Assembly: GCF_000485595.1 (NCBI RefSeq)
Contig: NW_014577277.1
Location: forward strand, 195,945-238,342
Length of the DNA stretch: 42,398 bases
Source: Priapulus caudatus
Lineage: Eukaryota > Priapulida > Priapulimorpha > Priapulimorphida > Priapulidae
Reading direction: 5' to 3'
Shown here: positions 34,342 to 39,308 of the stretch, piece by piece
Layout: each line of letters begins with the position of its first letter
Numbering within the stretch: position 1 is the first letter of the stretch
Notes under the pieces: model-generated
What the model saw: the letters and a program-made list of their open reading frames with translations, nothing else
Told to the model about the DNA's origin: nothing
The model's database searches: none
Program-made: the position numbers and the translations under genes

Positions 34342-35412
34342 CACACAAGCGCGCACATATACGCGCACGCACGCACGTACAGTGTCGGCGCTTGATCGCT
34401 GGCAGAGTTTAGTAACATGCAGTTACTACGTCAATTTAACACACGCTAGGCTTAAATCAATGGGAATTTGTCTACGCTGATGGAGCTTCGTGATATTTTA
34501 ATGTGAATTCTGTCATCATCTTCCCAGATATGCGTGGCATCGAAAATTGCAGCGTATTTAAAGTGATATCAGTAGAATTAATCCAGGATAGAAATGCAAC
34601 TATACGTTATGGCAAAGTCTGCTAACCTATTTAATTAGCAATAGAAACTAAATGCGTTGAGACATTGCTTAAGTTCATTCAAATGAATTTGTCTTTAATC
34701 TGTTATTCGCTGATATCATAAAAGTTTATTTGATAAAAAATAAATATGTTAGCAGATTAGAGCAGAATTCAACACAACACAACATTGATAAAAGTTGGAT
34801 TACGAGCTAGCTAGATGGCACAACCTATGCCAACAAATTTCACTAGGGTTGCATTACGGCATTGCAGAGAAAGAAGGAAATCGATTAGGTGAAGAAAGAG
34901 ATGGACTAAAAAATAAGTGAAATATATTAAGTTGGCTTTGCCTGCTTGTTTGTATGGAATGATTCAACTCAAAAACAGACACGATGAATAGAACACCGCA
35001 GCGCATATCGTAAACAAGTTAGAAAAACGCGTTTAGCTTGTTACGCCAGAGCCATGTTCCAATGAAAACCGATAGTCGGTTGCCATGGCAACACTATTGT
35101 AACTATATAAAGGGAACCGACTCAATGCCATAACATCATTCAGACCTACAATACCAGCGGCTGAAAAGGTAAGTGAAAATAATCAGCGGAGATACAAGCA
35201 AAACGATTAATTTCCCCATTCATTATCCAACACACACCCATACACGTTATCCGATTTCGTACATATTGCACTTCACCGTTACCTTCGCATGAAAGACCGT
35301 GGGATGTGACTCCTGATAACGCTTCCCTGCAGACGTTGCAGTAAGTCGGACGCGCGTGAGAACACGCATACCAGTTGTGCTGACCTGAGAAATCCGGATG
35401 CTCCATATTCGG
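3731..35412 (-). CDS. DGKD: Type II diacylglycerol kinase (delta/eta ortholog), 24 visible exons, 5' end and one internal exon missing
   Basis: Phosphorylates diacylglycerol to phosphatidic acid at membranes, ending DAG/PKC signalling. Twenty-four exons, each bounded by splice sites with matching phases, join into 1069 codons. Residues are numbered here from the first visible exon. C1a (about 11-60) and C1b (about 84-135) each have the complete H-C-C-C-C-H-C-C zinc pattern. The catalytic domain (about 160-300) holds VCGGDGS and [10 protein letters not shown]. The accessory domain (about 640-806 plus the gap exon) holds [27 protein letters not shown] and GGIHFWGG. The SAM domain lies at about 994-1055. 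A long linker between the two halves of the kinase, together with a SAM domain, marks the type II class; human DGK delta has the same order over about 1200 residues. The PH domain is not seen, and one in-phase exon falls in the N run. The introns are full of mobile elements and satellites, but no reading frame is broken. Class assignment is very secure; delta and eta are not separable here, since many invertebrates have one gene for both. Confidence 0.95.
3897..4081. mobile_element. hAT-like MITE in last DGK intron
   Basis: A 185-bp element. The left end CAGTGGTTCTTGACC pairs with the right end GGTTAAGAACCCTTG. The flanks are AACAAGAC (3889-3896) and AACTAGAC (4082-4089), an 8-bp duplication with one mismatch. 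GGACCC and GGGTCC motifs also pair internally. The CAGTGGTTCT ends and the 8-bp duplication are typical of animal hAT miniatures. Confidence 0.85.
4641..5180. repeat. GA-rich microsatellite tract
   Basis: Degenerate (GA)n/(GGAGA)n purine tract, pure at 4903-4958. Long Ser/Leu and Arg/Glu frames on both strands are artefacts of this tract. The rest of the last intron (4090-4640, 5181-6271) shows no exon. Confidence 0.92.
6272..6411 (-). CDS. DGKD: DGK exon X: SAM domain, first part
   Basis: Two bases plus 46 codons. [20 protein letters not shown], then [20 protein letters not shown], form helices 1-4 of a SAM domain. In DGK delta this domain drives oligomerisation and controls recruitment to the plasma membrane. 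Acceptor ttctcag, donor CTAAAG/GTTTGT, phase 0. Confidence 0.95.
7290..7374 (-). CDS. DGKD: DGK exon W: basic linker before SAM
   Basis: Twenty-eight codons plus one base. [20 protein letters not shown] and SKEKLS correspond to the basic KFRLVTKFKKEKN segment of vertebrate DGK delta. The acceptor ttttacag at 7375-7377 was preferred over an internal AG because it yields the family-like EEE/HVDIK join. Donor TCAG/GTACTT, phase 1. Confidence 0.85.
7965..8075 (-). CDS. DGKD: DGK exon V: coiled linker
   Basis: Thirty-seven codons. [20 protein letters not shown] and ACHEEE-type acidic end (FHEEE) match the vertebrate helix that ends in a W-L-C-acidic stretch. Acceptor tgatacag, donor GAAGAG/GTACAT, phase 0. 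Confidence 0.87.
8229..8246. repeat. TTC microsatellite
   Basis: A short (TTC)6 run in the 384-base intron between exons U and V. Confidence 0.7.
8460..8555 (-). CDS. DGKD: DGK exon U: coiled linker
   Basis: Thirty-two codons across a 6.7-kb intron from the previous exon. [20 protein letters not shown] and FLTEKVGEL fit the vertebrate SFVLEMVNNFRALRSETE helix in pattern rather than identity. Acceptor tgtttgcag, donor GAACTG/GTAAGT, phase 0 on both sides. Confidence 0.85.
8655..8740. repeat. ACGC microsatellite
   Basis: (ACGC)n tetranucleotide tract with minor ACAC variants, at the start of the 6.7-kb intron. From 8741 to about 10880 the intron is AT-rich, with no exon or clear repeat seen. 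Confidence 0.88.
10965..11095. repeat. Dispersed repeat copy 1 (CCAATCGCC...GGTCTCCAGTT family)
   Basis: Shares TCAATCGCCAGACTGGAGGA, GGACACGG, AGTGGTTACCGGTCTCCAGT and a GTGCACAGAG end with copies at about 11990 and 12978; a short piece also lies at 5829-5853. A purine-rich simple repeat precedes this copy and the third one. Confidence 0.7.
11990..12080. repeat. Dispersed repeat copy 2
   Basis: A diverged copy: TTTCTAGTGCCAATC, GAAGGACACGGGGAATCA, then CGCTCGCCAGTTAAGCATAC. It starts about 1 kb after copy 1. Confidence 0.6.
12420..12862. repeat. GA-rich microsatellite tract
   Basis: (GA)n purine tract with GCGA and GATA variants; pure stretches lie near 12548-12580 and 12808-12840. The long Ser/Leu and Arg/Glu frames over it are artefacts. 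Confidence 0.92.
12978..13090. repeat. Dispersed repeat copy 3
   Basis: CTAGTGCCAATCGCC, GAGGACACGG, CAGTGGTTACCGGTCTCCAG and GTGCGCAGAG. This is the closest relative of copy 1, and it is again preceded by a GA tract. Confidence 0.7.
13745..13955. repeat. Minisatellite of AGAGCAGT/AGTAGAGT units
   Basis: Imperfect tandem units such as GTAGAGCAGTA and TAGTAGAGTAGAG over about 210 bases. The Leu/Tyr/Ser frame on the minus strand is an artefact. Confidence 0.85.
14045..14175. repeat. AAGGCC-rich palindromic repeat
   Basis: CTCAAGGCCA occurs repeatedly, with inverted TGGCCTTGAG partners, in two blocks (about 14054-14097 and 14132-14172). Both are joined to CCAATTTTAAAATTT-like spacers. Function not recognised. 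Confidence 0.65.
14228..14462 (-). repeat. Tandem pair of tRNA-like (SINE-type) units
   Basis: Two units about 144 bases apart. On the minus strand each has a B-box-like core (GGGTTCAAATC at 14265-14275; GAGTTCAATTC at 14409-14419). Each then continues with CTTGT, a short spacer, TAA-ATATTTTC and TTGTT. The B box and T-arm look are visible; a full tRNA cloverleaf is not, so this is a tRNA-derived repeat at best. Confidence 0.5.
14640..14985. repeat. Dispersed repeat with internal duplication
   Basis: TTGACCTTTGATCC-type stretches, a poly-C run (14878-14892) and two related blocks (about 14753-14798 and 14898-14943). The blocks share ATATYAAGA-CGTA-GTC, GCGGTT and GAGATTTGTGCC. It ends in GGACGTACGGACGGAC. 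I see no gene. Confidence 0.6.
15245..15359 (-). CDS. DGKD: DGK exon T: helical linker
   Basis: One base plus 38 codons. [20 protein letters not shown] and [13 protein letters not shown] align with the vertebrate LAHAVNASSKSMDRVYG helix between the kinase and the SAM domain. Acceptor gttgttag, donor GAAGGG/GTAAGC, phase 0. Confidence 0.88.
15721..15857 (-). CDS. DGKD: DGK exon S: end of accessory domain and linker
   Basis: Forty-five codons plus two bases. [18 protein letters not shown] matches the vertebrate FESTLKSWEDK-ELPRP stretch. [18 protein letters not shown] continues a predicted helix. Acceptor ttcttgcag, donor CGTAG/GTAAGA, phase 2. Confidence 0.92.
16371..17291. other. Assembly gap (run of N) hiding a DGK exon
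   Basis: Unresolved bases. Exon Q ends in phase 0 at 17409 and the next readable exon starts in phase 0 at 15857. Between them about 40-50 conserved accessory-domain residues (CRTVKI through the R-A-F-E region in vertebrates) are missing. They should therefore sit here in an exon, or exons, with a total length divisible by three. Open frames crossing the Ns are meaningless. Confidence 0.97.
17409..17568 (-). CDS. DGKD: DGK exon Q: accessory domain, GGIHFWGG
   Basis: One base plus 53 codons. [33 protein letters not shown] and LQHHRIAQ match the accessory domain closely. Acceptor ctctttcag, donor GCACAG/GTATGC, phase 0. In vertebrates the next residues are the CRTVKI block, which is absent from the readable sequence and must lie in the adjacent assembly gap. 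Confidence 0.96.
17988..18017. repeat. CTA microsatellite
   Basis: (CTA)n starting about 13 bases past the GC donor of exon P. Read in the exon frame it gives a spurious poly-Ser tail. Confidence 0.8.
18030..18188 (-). CDS. DGKD: DGK exon P: accessory domain, with GC donor
   Basis: One base, 52 codons, two bases. [31 protein letters not shown] and [14 protein letters not shown] are highly conserved. Acceptor tattctag. The downstream junction IP-S-YMGG requires the exon to end CCAAG directly before GCAAGT, a consensus GC-AG donor; no GT donor in the right phase gives the conserved join. Confidence 0.95.
18385..18612. repeat. 78-bp minisatellite and AC microsatellite
   Basis: Three units with period 78, starting near 18385, 18463 and 18541, each containing GAATTTGAGTG, TCATT, GCCATC and CACACGCAAGCACAC. 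A fourth, diverged unit lies near 18250-18300. A pure (CA)n tract follows at 18583-18612. All of it lies in the intron between exons O and P. Confidence 0.85.
18709..18819 (-). CDS. DGKD: DGK exon O: accessory domain, [12 protein letters not shown]
   Basis: One base, 36 codons, two bases. [20 protein letters not shown] and [11 protein letters not shown] are the hallmark of the DAGK accessory domain. Acceptor ttctgcag, donor TGCAG/GTAAAT, phase 2. Confidence 0.96.
19108..19225 (-). CDS. DGKD: DGK exon N: start of accessory domain
   Basis: Two bases, 38 codons, two bases. [19 protein letters not shown] corresponds to the vertebrate GGSVISRLLINADPF stretch that leads into the accessory domain. 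Acceptor tcacactag, donor GATGCACT/GTAAGT, phase 2. Confidence 0.88.
19762..19947 (-). CDS. DGKD: DGK exon M: Ser/Pro-rich linker
   Basis: Two bases, 61 codons, one base. [20 protein letters not shown] and later [17 protein letters not shown]: a low-complexity Ser/Pro linker with basic RRIS-type candidate phosphorylation sites (inferred only). Acceptor tcacgttag, donor TTGCCCA/GTAAGT. Phases match both neighbours. Confidence 0.83.
20230..20300. repeat. Degenerate TTAGGG-like repeats
   Basis: GGTTAGGG, GGATTA and GGTTATTGATAGGGTTAGG variants beside exon L. A decayed relative of the telomere-like arrays further on. Confidence 0.65.
20346..20518 (-). CDS. DGKD: DGK exon L: variable linker with poly-Glu run
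   Basis: One base, 57 codons, one base. [20 protein letters not shown], a run of seven Glu (DEEEEEEED-like, encoded by CTC repeats at about 20418-20438 on +), then [15 protein letters not shown]. It is not conserved with vertebrates. It is accepted because it is open, has a clean acceptor (tctcattcag) and donor (GATGTAG/GTAAAC), and both phases fit its neighbours. Confidence 0.8.
20615..20806. mobile_element. MITE carrying TTAGGG repeats, 8-bp TSD
   Basis: A 192-bp element. GCTAGTAG occurs at 20607-20614 and 20807-20814 as a perfect 8-bp target duplication. The inverted ends pair GAAGGGTCGTTGTCGTATA with TATACGACAACGACCCCTTC. Inside, 20678-20740 is (TTAGGG)n with two variant units. There is no open frame of note. 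The 8-bp duplication suggests an hAT-type transposase acting in trans. Confidence 0.82.
21053..21267 (-). CDS. DGKD: DGK exon K: linker with [16 protein letters not shown] helix
   Basis: Seventy-one codons plus two bases. [17 protein letters not shown] and AVDEQNEQT are nearly identical to vertebrate DGK delta. The rest is variable. Acceptor ttcttacag. The donor chosen is AACAA/GTACGC (phase 2, required by the next exon); AA/GTTTAG and AA/GTTAAG slightly downstream would also keep phase and add 8-14 residues, so the lower edge is uncertain. Confidence 0.85.
21394..21566. mobile_element. MITE with CAGGGGCGTGTACAG ends and 5-bp TSD
   Basis: A 173-bp element with perfect 15-bp inverted ends and ATGAC on both sides (21389-21393, 21567-21571). 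Internal C and G runs pair. It has the same end signature and duplication length as the elements at 2159 and 32691. It lies in the intron between exons J and K. Confidence 0.9.
22054..22197 (-). CDS. DGKD: DGK exon J: linker
   Basis: Forty-eight codons. [19 protein letters not shown] aligns with the conserved CSVLKEKLDSLLKTL block, then a Ser/Thr-rich variable stretch follows. Acceptor atcctgcag, donor AAACAT/GTATGT, phase 0. Confidence 0.92.
22432..22543 (-). CDS. DGKD: DGK exon I: linker
   Basis: One base plus 37 codons. [13 protein letters not shown] continues the conserved linker helix (vertebrates have VLCETVKDFVARV). An acidic tail, [17 protein letters not shown], follows. Acceptor attcgtag, donor AGAAAG/GTATGA, phase 0. 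Confidence 0.93.
22818..22915 (-). CDS. DGKD: DGK exon H: linker with conserved helix
   Basis: Thirty-two codons plus two bases. [13 protein letters not shown] and [11 protein letters not shown] match the conserved block at the start of the type II linker. Acceptor cgtcgcag, donor GCCAA/GTAAGT, phase 2. The short introns around it (231 and 274 bases) are free of elements. Confidence 0.93.
23147..23213 (-). CDS. DGKD: DGK exon G: end of catalytic domain
   Basis: One base plus 22 codons: [19 protein letters not shown] and RNE. LDRW-S-MxYE aligns with the end of the first kinase half in DGK delta and fixes the weak donor of the previous exon. Acceptor gctttgcag, donor CGAAACGAG/GTGCGT, phase 0. 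Confidence 0.9.
23284..23528. repeat. Interstitial telomere-like (TTAGGG)n array
   Basis: About 245 bases of TTAGGG repeats on the + strand. The array is degenerate to about 23425, then unbroken to about 23525. It lies in the intron between exons F and G, so the kinase pre-mRNA carries (CCCTAA)n. The Leu-Thr and Asn-Pro frames over it are artefacts. Confidence 0.95.
23797..24207. repeat. GCGAGCGAGG minisatellite next to exon F donor
   Basis: Variable units built from GTAGCGAGCGAGG, GAGGGGC and RTGCAGGCAGCGAG, running to within about 10 bases of the exon F donor. Arg/Leu/Pro-rich frames across it are not genes. Confidence 0.92.
24217..24356 (-). CDS. DGKD: DGK exon F: catalytic [10 protein letters not shown] motif
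   Basis: Forty-six codons plus two bases. [20 protein letters not shown] is the most conserved DGK signature; KMLD and AG end the exon. The start at TGC (acceptor cgttgcag) leaves one residue fewer than the vertebrate KQCQLG junction, and no other AG restores it. The donor is GACAG/GTGGAC, weak, but it is confirmed by the R-W-S continuation in exon G. The exon is squeezed between two minisatellites, and its acceptor is duplicated in the upstream one. Confidence 0.95.
24357..24990. repeat. Minisatellite that duplicates the exon F acceptor
   Basis: Units of about 82-136 bases. Each contains TATCCTGCACTGCAAYGAC or a close variant, plus TTTCCAGCTGTTTACCGC and GACGAACGGTGAATTA. The first block is the real exon start and acceptor (24345-24362); copies begin near 24436, 24545, 24681, 24763, 24845 and 24953. 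Confidence 0.9.
25096..25475. repeat. CT-rich tract and ATT/ATC trinucleotide microsatellite
   Basis: A pyrimidine-rich CTCTC tract runs to about 25315, then an (ATT)n/(ATC)n tract from 25369 to 25470. It sits inside the intron between exons E and F. His-, Met- and Asp-rich frames are artefacts. Confidence 0.88.
25734..25842 (-). CDS. DGKD: DGK exon E: catalytic GGDG motif
   Basis: One base plus 36 codons. The first G completes the Gly of [21 protein letters not shown] contains the glycine-rich GGDGS motif (residues about 225-229) required for ATP binding and activity, intact here. Acceptor tgtttcag, donor AATAAG/GTAAAA, phase 0. Confidence 0.96.
25903..26098. mobile_element. Palindromic MITE with TA duplication
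   Basis: A 196-bp element. The end AAGCCCGGCGCACACGTGAG (25903-25922) is matched by the reverse complement at 26078-26098 with one indel-like difference, and TA flanks both sides. Internally, a unit of about 56 bases with TCATTTTACTCACGTGTGCG is tandemly duplicated. It lies in the intron between exons D and E. Confidence 0.88.
26108..26160. repeat. ACGC-rich microsatellite
   Basis: A short CACGCACGCACG tract just past the MITE. Confidence 0.7.
26664..26926 (-). CDS. DGKD: DGK exon D: end of C1b and start of catalytic domain
   Basis: Eighty-seven codons plus two bases. VHTSC and C (PVGC) close the C1b finger. [16 protein letters not shown] follows, then the catalytic domain opens with [16 protein letters not shown], the nucleotide-binding beginning of the DAGK fold. 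[17 protein letters not shown] ends the exon. Acceptor cgtcttcag, donor TTTGG/GTGAGT, phase 2. Confidence 0.96.
27275..27400 (-). CDS. DGKD: DGK exon C: C1b zinc finger
   Basis: Forty-two codons. [17 protein letters not shown], then [15 protein letters not shown], give the first five zinc ligands of C1b with HX12CX2CX14CX2C spacing. The acceptor is a tandem gcagcag. Using the second AG gives the family-like DDDG/ITMSHQW junction; using the first would add one Gln. The donor is GCCTTG/GTAGGT, phase 0. The intron to the next exon is only 348 bases. Confidence 0.95.
28318..28425. repeat. Inverted repeat around TAGACTGGTACC
   Basis: GCTAGACTGGTACTCGCCC on the left pairs with GAGCGGGTACCAGTCTACG on the right across a loop of about 50 bases. 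It lies inside the large transposon, upstream of its decayed gene, and may be a nested mini-element. Confidence 0.6.
28640..31960 (+). pseudogene. Degenerate transposon gene: XPG/FEN-like nuclease with CXC tail (inferred)
   Basis: Pieces in several + frames, broken by stops and frameshifts, follow the order of an uncharacterised protein family that I recall as widespread in invertebrate genomes. They are [20 protein letters not shown] (about 28870-28930), [18 protein letters not shown] (about 29140-29190), [20 protein letters not shown] (about 29280), [13 protein letters not shown] (about 30695), [10 protein letters not shown] (about 30780), [10 protein letters not shown] (about 31093), [18 protein letters not shown] (about 31350) and [15 protein letters not shown] (about 31660). 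A tail [13 protein letters not shown] follows (31819-31857). Conserved acidic spots (ILDGA, EEADTR, a GCDT-like site) resemble PIN/XPG nucleases; the Cys-rich tail resembles tesmin-type CXC domains. Homology within the family is fairly clear; the nuclease reading is inference. This copy cannot make a full protein. Confidence 0.75.
32652..32676. repeat. Perfect hairpin
   Basis: ACCTGGCTAA, a GCCCA loop, then TTAGCCAGGT. A 10-bp perfect stem between two mobile elements; no function assigned. Confidence 0.6.
32691..32860. mobile_element. MITE with CAGG(GG)CG ends and 5-bp TSD
   Basis: A 170-bp element. CAGGCGCGGATTTAG on the left pairs imperfectly with GGATTCGCCCCTG on the right. ACTCG occurs on both sides (32686-32690, 32861-32865). 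Third member of the CAGGGGC family in the window. Confidence 0.85.
33264..33370 (-). CDS. DGKD: DGK exon B: second half of C1a and inter-C1 linker
   Basis: Starts after acceptor ttacag. The first two bases complete a Val codon (G+TG) from exon [10 protein letters not shown] and TTC supply the remaining C1a zinc ligands with exact C1 spacing (CX4HX2CX7C). The tail [18 protein letters not shown] is highly conserved in type II kinases. The donor is GGG/GTATGT, phase 0. Confidence 0.94.
33717..33785. repeat. AAT/ATT microsatellite with internal palindrome
   Basis: (AATAAT)n followed by (TTATTA)n, able to fold on itself. The surrounding intron (33371-35050) shows no other gene. Confidence 0.8.
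34273..34375. repeat. AC/ACGC-rich microsatellite
   Basis: CACACGTACACGCACGC-type tract with a pure CA core near 34328-34348. Confidence 0.85.
35059..35168 (+). promoter_or_regulatory. Candidate antisense or internal promoter with first exon
   Basis: In order on +: CCAAT (35059-35063), a perfect 14-bp X-box palindrome GTTGCCATGGCAAC (35079-35092, the RFX consensus), TATATAAAG (35104-35112), an initiator-like TCATTC about 34 bases after the TATA start (near 35138), and a consensus donor AAAAG/GTAAGT (35168/35169). The implied 31-base first exon has no ATG. It lies in the DGK intron between exons A and B, on the opposite strand. Position and spacing look real; function is untested. Confidence 0.45.
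35283..35412 (-). CDS. DGKD: DGK exon A: first half of C1a
   Basis: Codes residues 1-43 of the visible protein plus one base. [17 protein letters not shown] gives the first His and two Cys of the C1a finger, and SHGLSC gives the third Cys. The acceptor is tttatttag, whose TAG would be an in-frame stop, so translation cannot read through from upstream and an exon must join here. The internal Met at residue 3 aligns with the family's conserved YSMDHFSG stretch just after the PH domain, so it is probably not the start. The donor is GAAG/GTAACG, phase 1. Confidence 0.93.
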
Positions 35413-35901
35413 CTAAATAAATTGCAGAACAGATTTTGATATTACTACCTCGTAACCTCGTAAATATTAGTCTTCAAAGTCCAAAGGACTATATCGAAGA
35501 CGGAAAGAGACAAAGTTGATCAAATAGACAGATCAATACTGCGGATCGCTGTAGAAAAAGCCGATTACACTGATTCAACCGACACTGATAATCAATAACA
35601 CAAAACTCAAATATATATAACCAGCACACAGCAACATTTCACTTCTGAATCTGATAGCACCTGTGTTCATACTATTCACCCGTTGTAAAACGTTAATATC
35701 ACATAGCCTGTAGGCACCGCACCCTTTATTATACGAGTCATGTAATATCACATAACAACGAAGCACGCATTCTCACTCAATGCCGGCCTCTGACATACTG
35801 CGCATGAAGGATAACGCGAACGCGCGCATTCACGCACGATCACAGCACAGGCACTTGAAACGTCTCAATAAAAAAATAATAATGTAAACACGAAATGTAT
35901 T

Positions 35902-36689
35902 AACTCTTTCCGCCCAGCCACGCGCACGTCTTATTTAGTCGGTTATTGCTCGTATGCGTCAACTGGTTAACCGTACATAATATTTAGCTAAACTTGCCGG
36001 CCCGTATTACGGTTACCATTGTGAAAAGAATTTCTTCATTTGGGTTTTGACACCCGAGTTGAGCCGAAGGCTTATACGTTTGCATTTTATTGAAAGTGCC
36101 GAACAAAAGCTGCTGCTTCTGAATACTGTGATCCACAAGCACTTGGAACGTCTCAATAAAAAAAAATGTAAACACGAAATGTATTTACTACCAAAGTCTT
36201 AATGTTTCTCTACTCTATTTCGCCTATTATTGCCGATAATTACCCGTAAATGCCGGTCATCTCTCTTATTCAGGTTGTTTGTGCACAGGGCGGGCGTGCG
36301 GTGTACTTGTGTGTTGCAGATGAGCATTTGACCGGCATTTACGGGTAATTATCGGCAATAAAAGGCGAAATAGAGTAGAGAAACATTAAGACTTTGGTAG
36401 TAAATACATTTCGTGTTTACATTTTTTTTTATTGAGACGTTCCAAGTGCTTGTGGATCACAGTATTCAGAAGCAGCAGCTTTTGTTCGGCACTTTCAATA
36501 AAATGCAAACGTAAGCCTTCGGCTCAACTCGGGTGTCAAAACCCAAAAGAAGAAATTCTTTTCACAATGGTAACCGTAATACGGGCCGGCAAGTTTAGCT
36601 AAATAGTATGTATACGGGTAACATGCAGTTGACGCATGCGAGCAATAACAGACTAAATAAGACGTGCGCATGGCTGGGCGGAAAGAGTT
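35902..36689. repeat. 788-bp long inverted repeat (foldback)
   Basis: Left arm 35902-36259 and right arm 36329-36689 are near-perfect reverse complements, with a few mismatches and small indels mostly toward the outer ends. The loop is 69 bases. The arms carry no convincing gene. A partial direct copy of the inner arm, with the CGTCTCAATAAAAAAA and GTAAACACGAAATGTATT blocks, abuts the left arm at about 35846-35901. Transcripts across it would fold into a duplex of about 360 bp. Confidence 0.95.
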
Positions 36690-37789
36690 GGCAGCGTTCC
36701 ATAGATGTCAGGCGTAGAATAAAGCTCACCCACGCAGCGCAGCTCAAACCACCATGACCACATGTTCGCGTTCACATCACTCCAGCCCCCCCCCCCATTA
36801 ATAATGGCGACCTCGGCGAACTAGGAGTGACAATCCGCGCACGGATTTCGTGAACTTTCTCATTGTGTCCACACAGAAAAAAATCCCATCGCCGACGTAC
36901 GAGCTGTCAAAATGTTGTCGCTACGCCGGCAATGGAATCGGTACACCGAAGAGAATTTTGAAAGATCGACAGGGTTGTAATCTGCTAATATACTGCTGCT
37001 GCTACAACTACCAGTGCTACTTCTGTCACTACCTCAAATCACCATCGCGTATCTTTGCTCATACTACTATACAACTATTACTACTTCATTAAAACTAATA
37101 ACCAGACGAGATGAATCAGGGTCGGTCTTAGATTTTTGCATGCTAATTCTCATAAACCTTTTACATATACTTGGCAAGAACTATATAGTCATTGTGAAAA
37201 GGCTTGCAAGCTTAGAAATATAAATACATGCATATACATCAAGAATCCTTTTTTCTATTATGGACTTTTGATATACATACATACGCATATGCAAATGAAT
37301 ACGACATGGAGGTTGGCAAGGAACTGAAGGGAAATTCCTCACTGAAAATTTTTGTGTTTGAATAGTTAGCAATTGAGGTCTGGCCGATAAAAGATAGCAT
37401 ATCGTAGCCTTTGATCTAAGAATGTTTGTTCCTCATAACTCGAAAACGTTAGTTTACCATTTAAAAACGTCACAATAACGCTATAGGCCTGAACCTAATT
37501 GTTGTTGTACATTGTATCCATGCTGAAACACGGTAGTCTCGAAGCGGTCTGTGGCCGACAACAAGAGACATCGAACAGGATGTGACCACGTGAGCGGGCG
37601 TTTACCTGACGTGTTGACTTGCTGCTATAATTCGTAGCAGTTACATCCGCTTTTCTATTGATCTCTCCGCGTATTGCAAAGCAGTGCCACACATAATGAC
37701 GTAGCTAGGTTAGCTTCCGGCTGATGCCGTAAGACTGACCGACACCAAGAACACAACAGACGCCACGTCGTTACGCAACCTGTCGTGGT

Positions 37790-37850
37790 TTATTCCGGGG
37801 GAGCCTCCGCCGAGACTCGAACTGCTACCTTCATGACATTTTATCACGCC
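37790..37850 (-). repeat. Possible tRNA-like SINE fragment
   Basis: On the minus strand, GGTAGCAGTTCGAGTCTCGG contains a B-box-like GTTCGAGTC followed by a GGCGGAGGC stretch. No D-arm or A box is obvious. The surrounding 36690-38640 holds no recognised exon. Confidence 0.3.
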
Positions 37851-38657
37851 GTGAGATTTCATCACTAATGTTTTACCGCCTGCCTCTCCTCCGTTACACG
37901 AAGGTGTACGCAGACGTGCCGTACGTGTTCGCGTGCATCAAAACTGAAACCTTCACACGTAAAAAGGGAAGAGTCACGCAGGCATGCATTCGTGCACGAA
38001 CAACGTTCCGAGTAGATAAAATCTTCGACCGAACGTTAAGCATTTACAAAGCGAACAAAACAGTCTGGTTTATATAGATCCATTTTACCAAATGAATATT
38101 ATAAGCCGTCGTTGCAAAAAAGGACGAAATATTCTAGATTGTGCAGATCGTGGATGTTTATCGAATATTTTTTTAAGGTTTTCACTAAATAAAACAACGA
38201 TCAATATAGCCATATAAATATGTATATACTTCCATAGCATTTTAATGCTAGTAAATTTCAGTAGCATTTGCCTGCATGAGCAGAAACGTGACCATTCTTC
38301 TACGATAGGTATCATCTCTTTATAGCATCCCCTCATAACCGAACTCCACACCGCAAGATCGTACGCAACTTGATTACAACTCGAATCGCAAAATATAGTT
38401 ACATTCTCCTCAACACTCCTCAAGTCGATCCCTTCTCCCTATATATACCCACCCTGCCTTTCTACGTCCACGCATCAACGGTTGCTAACCAGCGCCGAGG
38501 GAATGGAATTTAATAATGATTACTGCGAAGACGGCAGCAGATAACAGAGTTCTGCTGCTCTGACGTCTGCGAAGTCACCGGGGGTTAACGCTGTAATTAT
38601 CACGAAGCCCAACCACGCGAAATCCGCATAGTTCCCGTCAGGCTTCATACGGAATAG

Positions 38658-38862
38658 CAGCACGCAGCAGCAGCAGCAGCACCACCAGCAGCAGCAGCAG
38701 TAACAACAGCAGCAGCAGTAGTAGCAGTAGTAGCAGCAGCGGCAGCAGCAGCAGCAACAGCAGCAGTAACAGCATCAGCAGCAGCAACAGCAGCAGCACC
38801 ACTATCGCAAGCATCATCAGCAGCAGTAGTAGCAGCAGCAGCAGCCGCAGCAGCAGCACCAG
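38658..38862. repeat. CAG-type trinucleotide tract
   Basis: Imperfect (CAG)n with CAC, CAA, TAG and TAA interruptions. The stops in the Gln frame, and the spurious poly-Leu frame opposite, argue against coding. Confidence 0.9.
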
Positions 38863-38995
38863 GAGGTATCCGCTAACGACTGTTCATCATGCCCCACGCT
38901 TTCGCGTGATCACTCGATTCCTCATCCGGGATGAAAATGACGAAGAGGTAGCGAATAAAGACGAGCGAGGAGAATGAATCGTGCACGCACTGCTA

Positions 38996-39308
38996 AGGCC
39001 ACAATTAAAACAAATCTTTGTTTGCCCTCACCCGACCCTGGCTGAAAGGTTTGGGTAGGTAATGTAGGCTTTTTTTGAAGGGGTCTTTTTACAAATTCAG
39101 CATGGTGTCTACATGCTCGGGTGTGCTAGTGTGGAGATACCTTTTATGTTGAATGTTTGTTTTGCTTGGTACATATATGTATTGCCTACAGATTTATATA
39201 ATGTACAGTGATACAATTTGTTTAAAAAAAATCAATAAAAATTGAGTCGGTCCCTTTTTGATGGGTCGGTCGGGTGAGGGCAAACAAACAATATTTTTAT
39301 TACGGCCT
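38996..39308. mobile_element. MITE with 42-bp TIRs and TA duplication
   Basis: A 313-bp element. The left end AGGCCACAATTAAAACAAA, then TTTGCCCTCACCCGACC, matches the reverse complement of the right end with a few changes. TA flanks both sides (38994-38995, 39309-39310). Ends and TA duplication fit Tc1/mariner-type miniatures. Confidence 0.88.

Noticed and set aside
38400-38470. TATA-like TATATATACC with a nearby GTTGCTAAC
   Set aside because: No CCAAT, no initiator at proper spacing and no clear donor; weaker than the cluster at 35059.
38638-38859. Poly-Leu frame on - and a possible poly-Gln gene on +
   Set aside because: Imperfect CAG tract with stops in the Gln frame and no flanking coding sequence.
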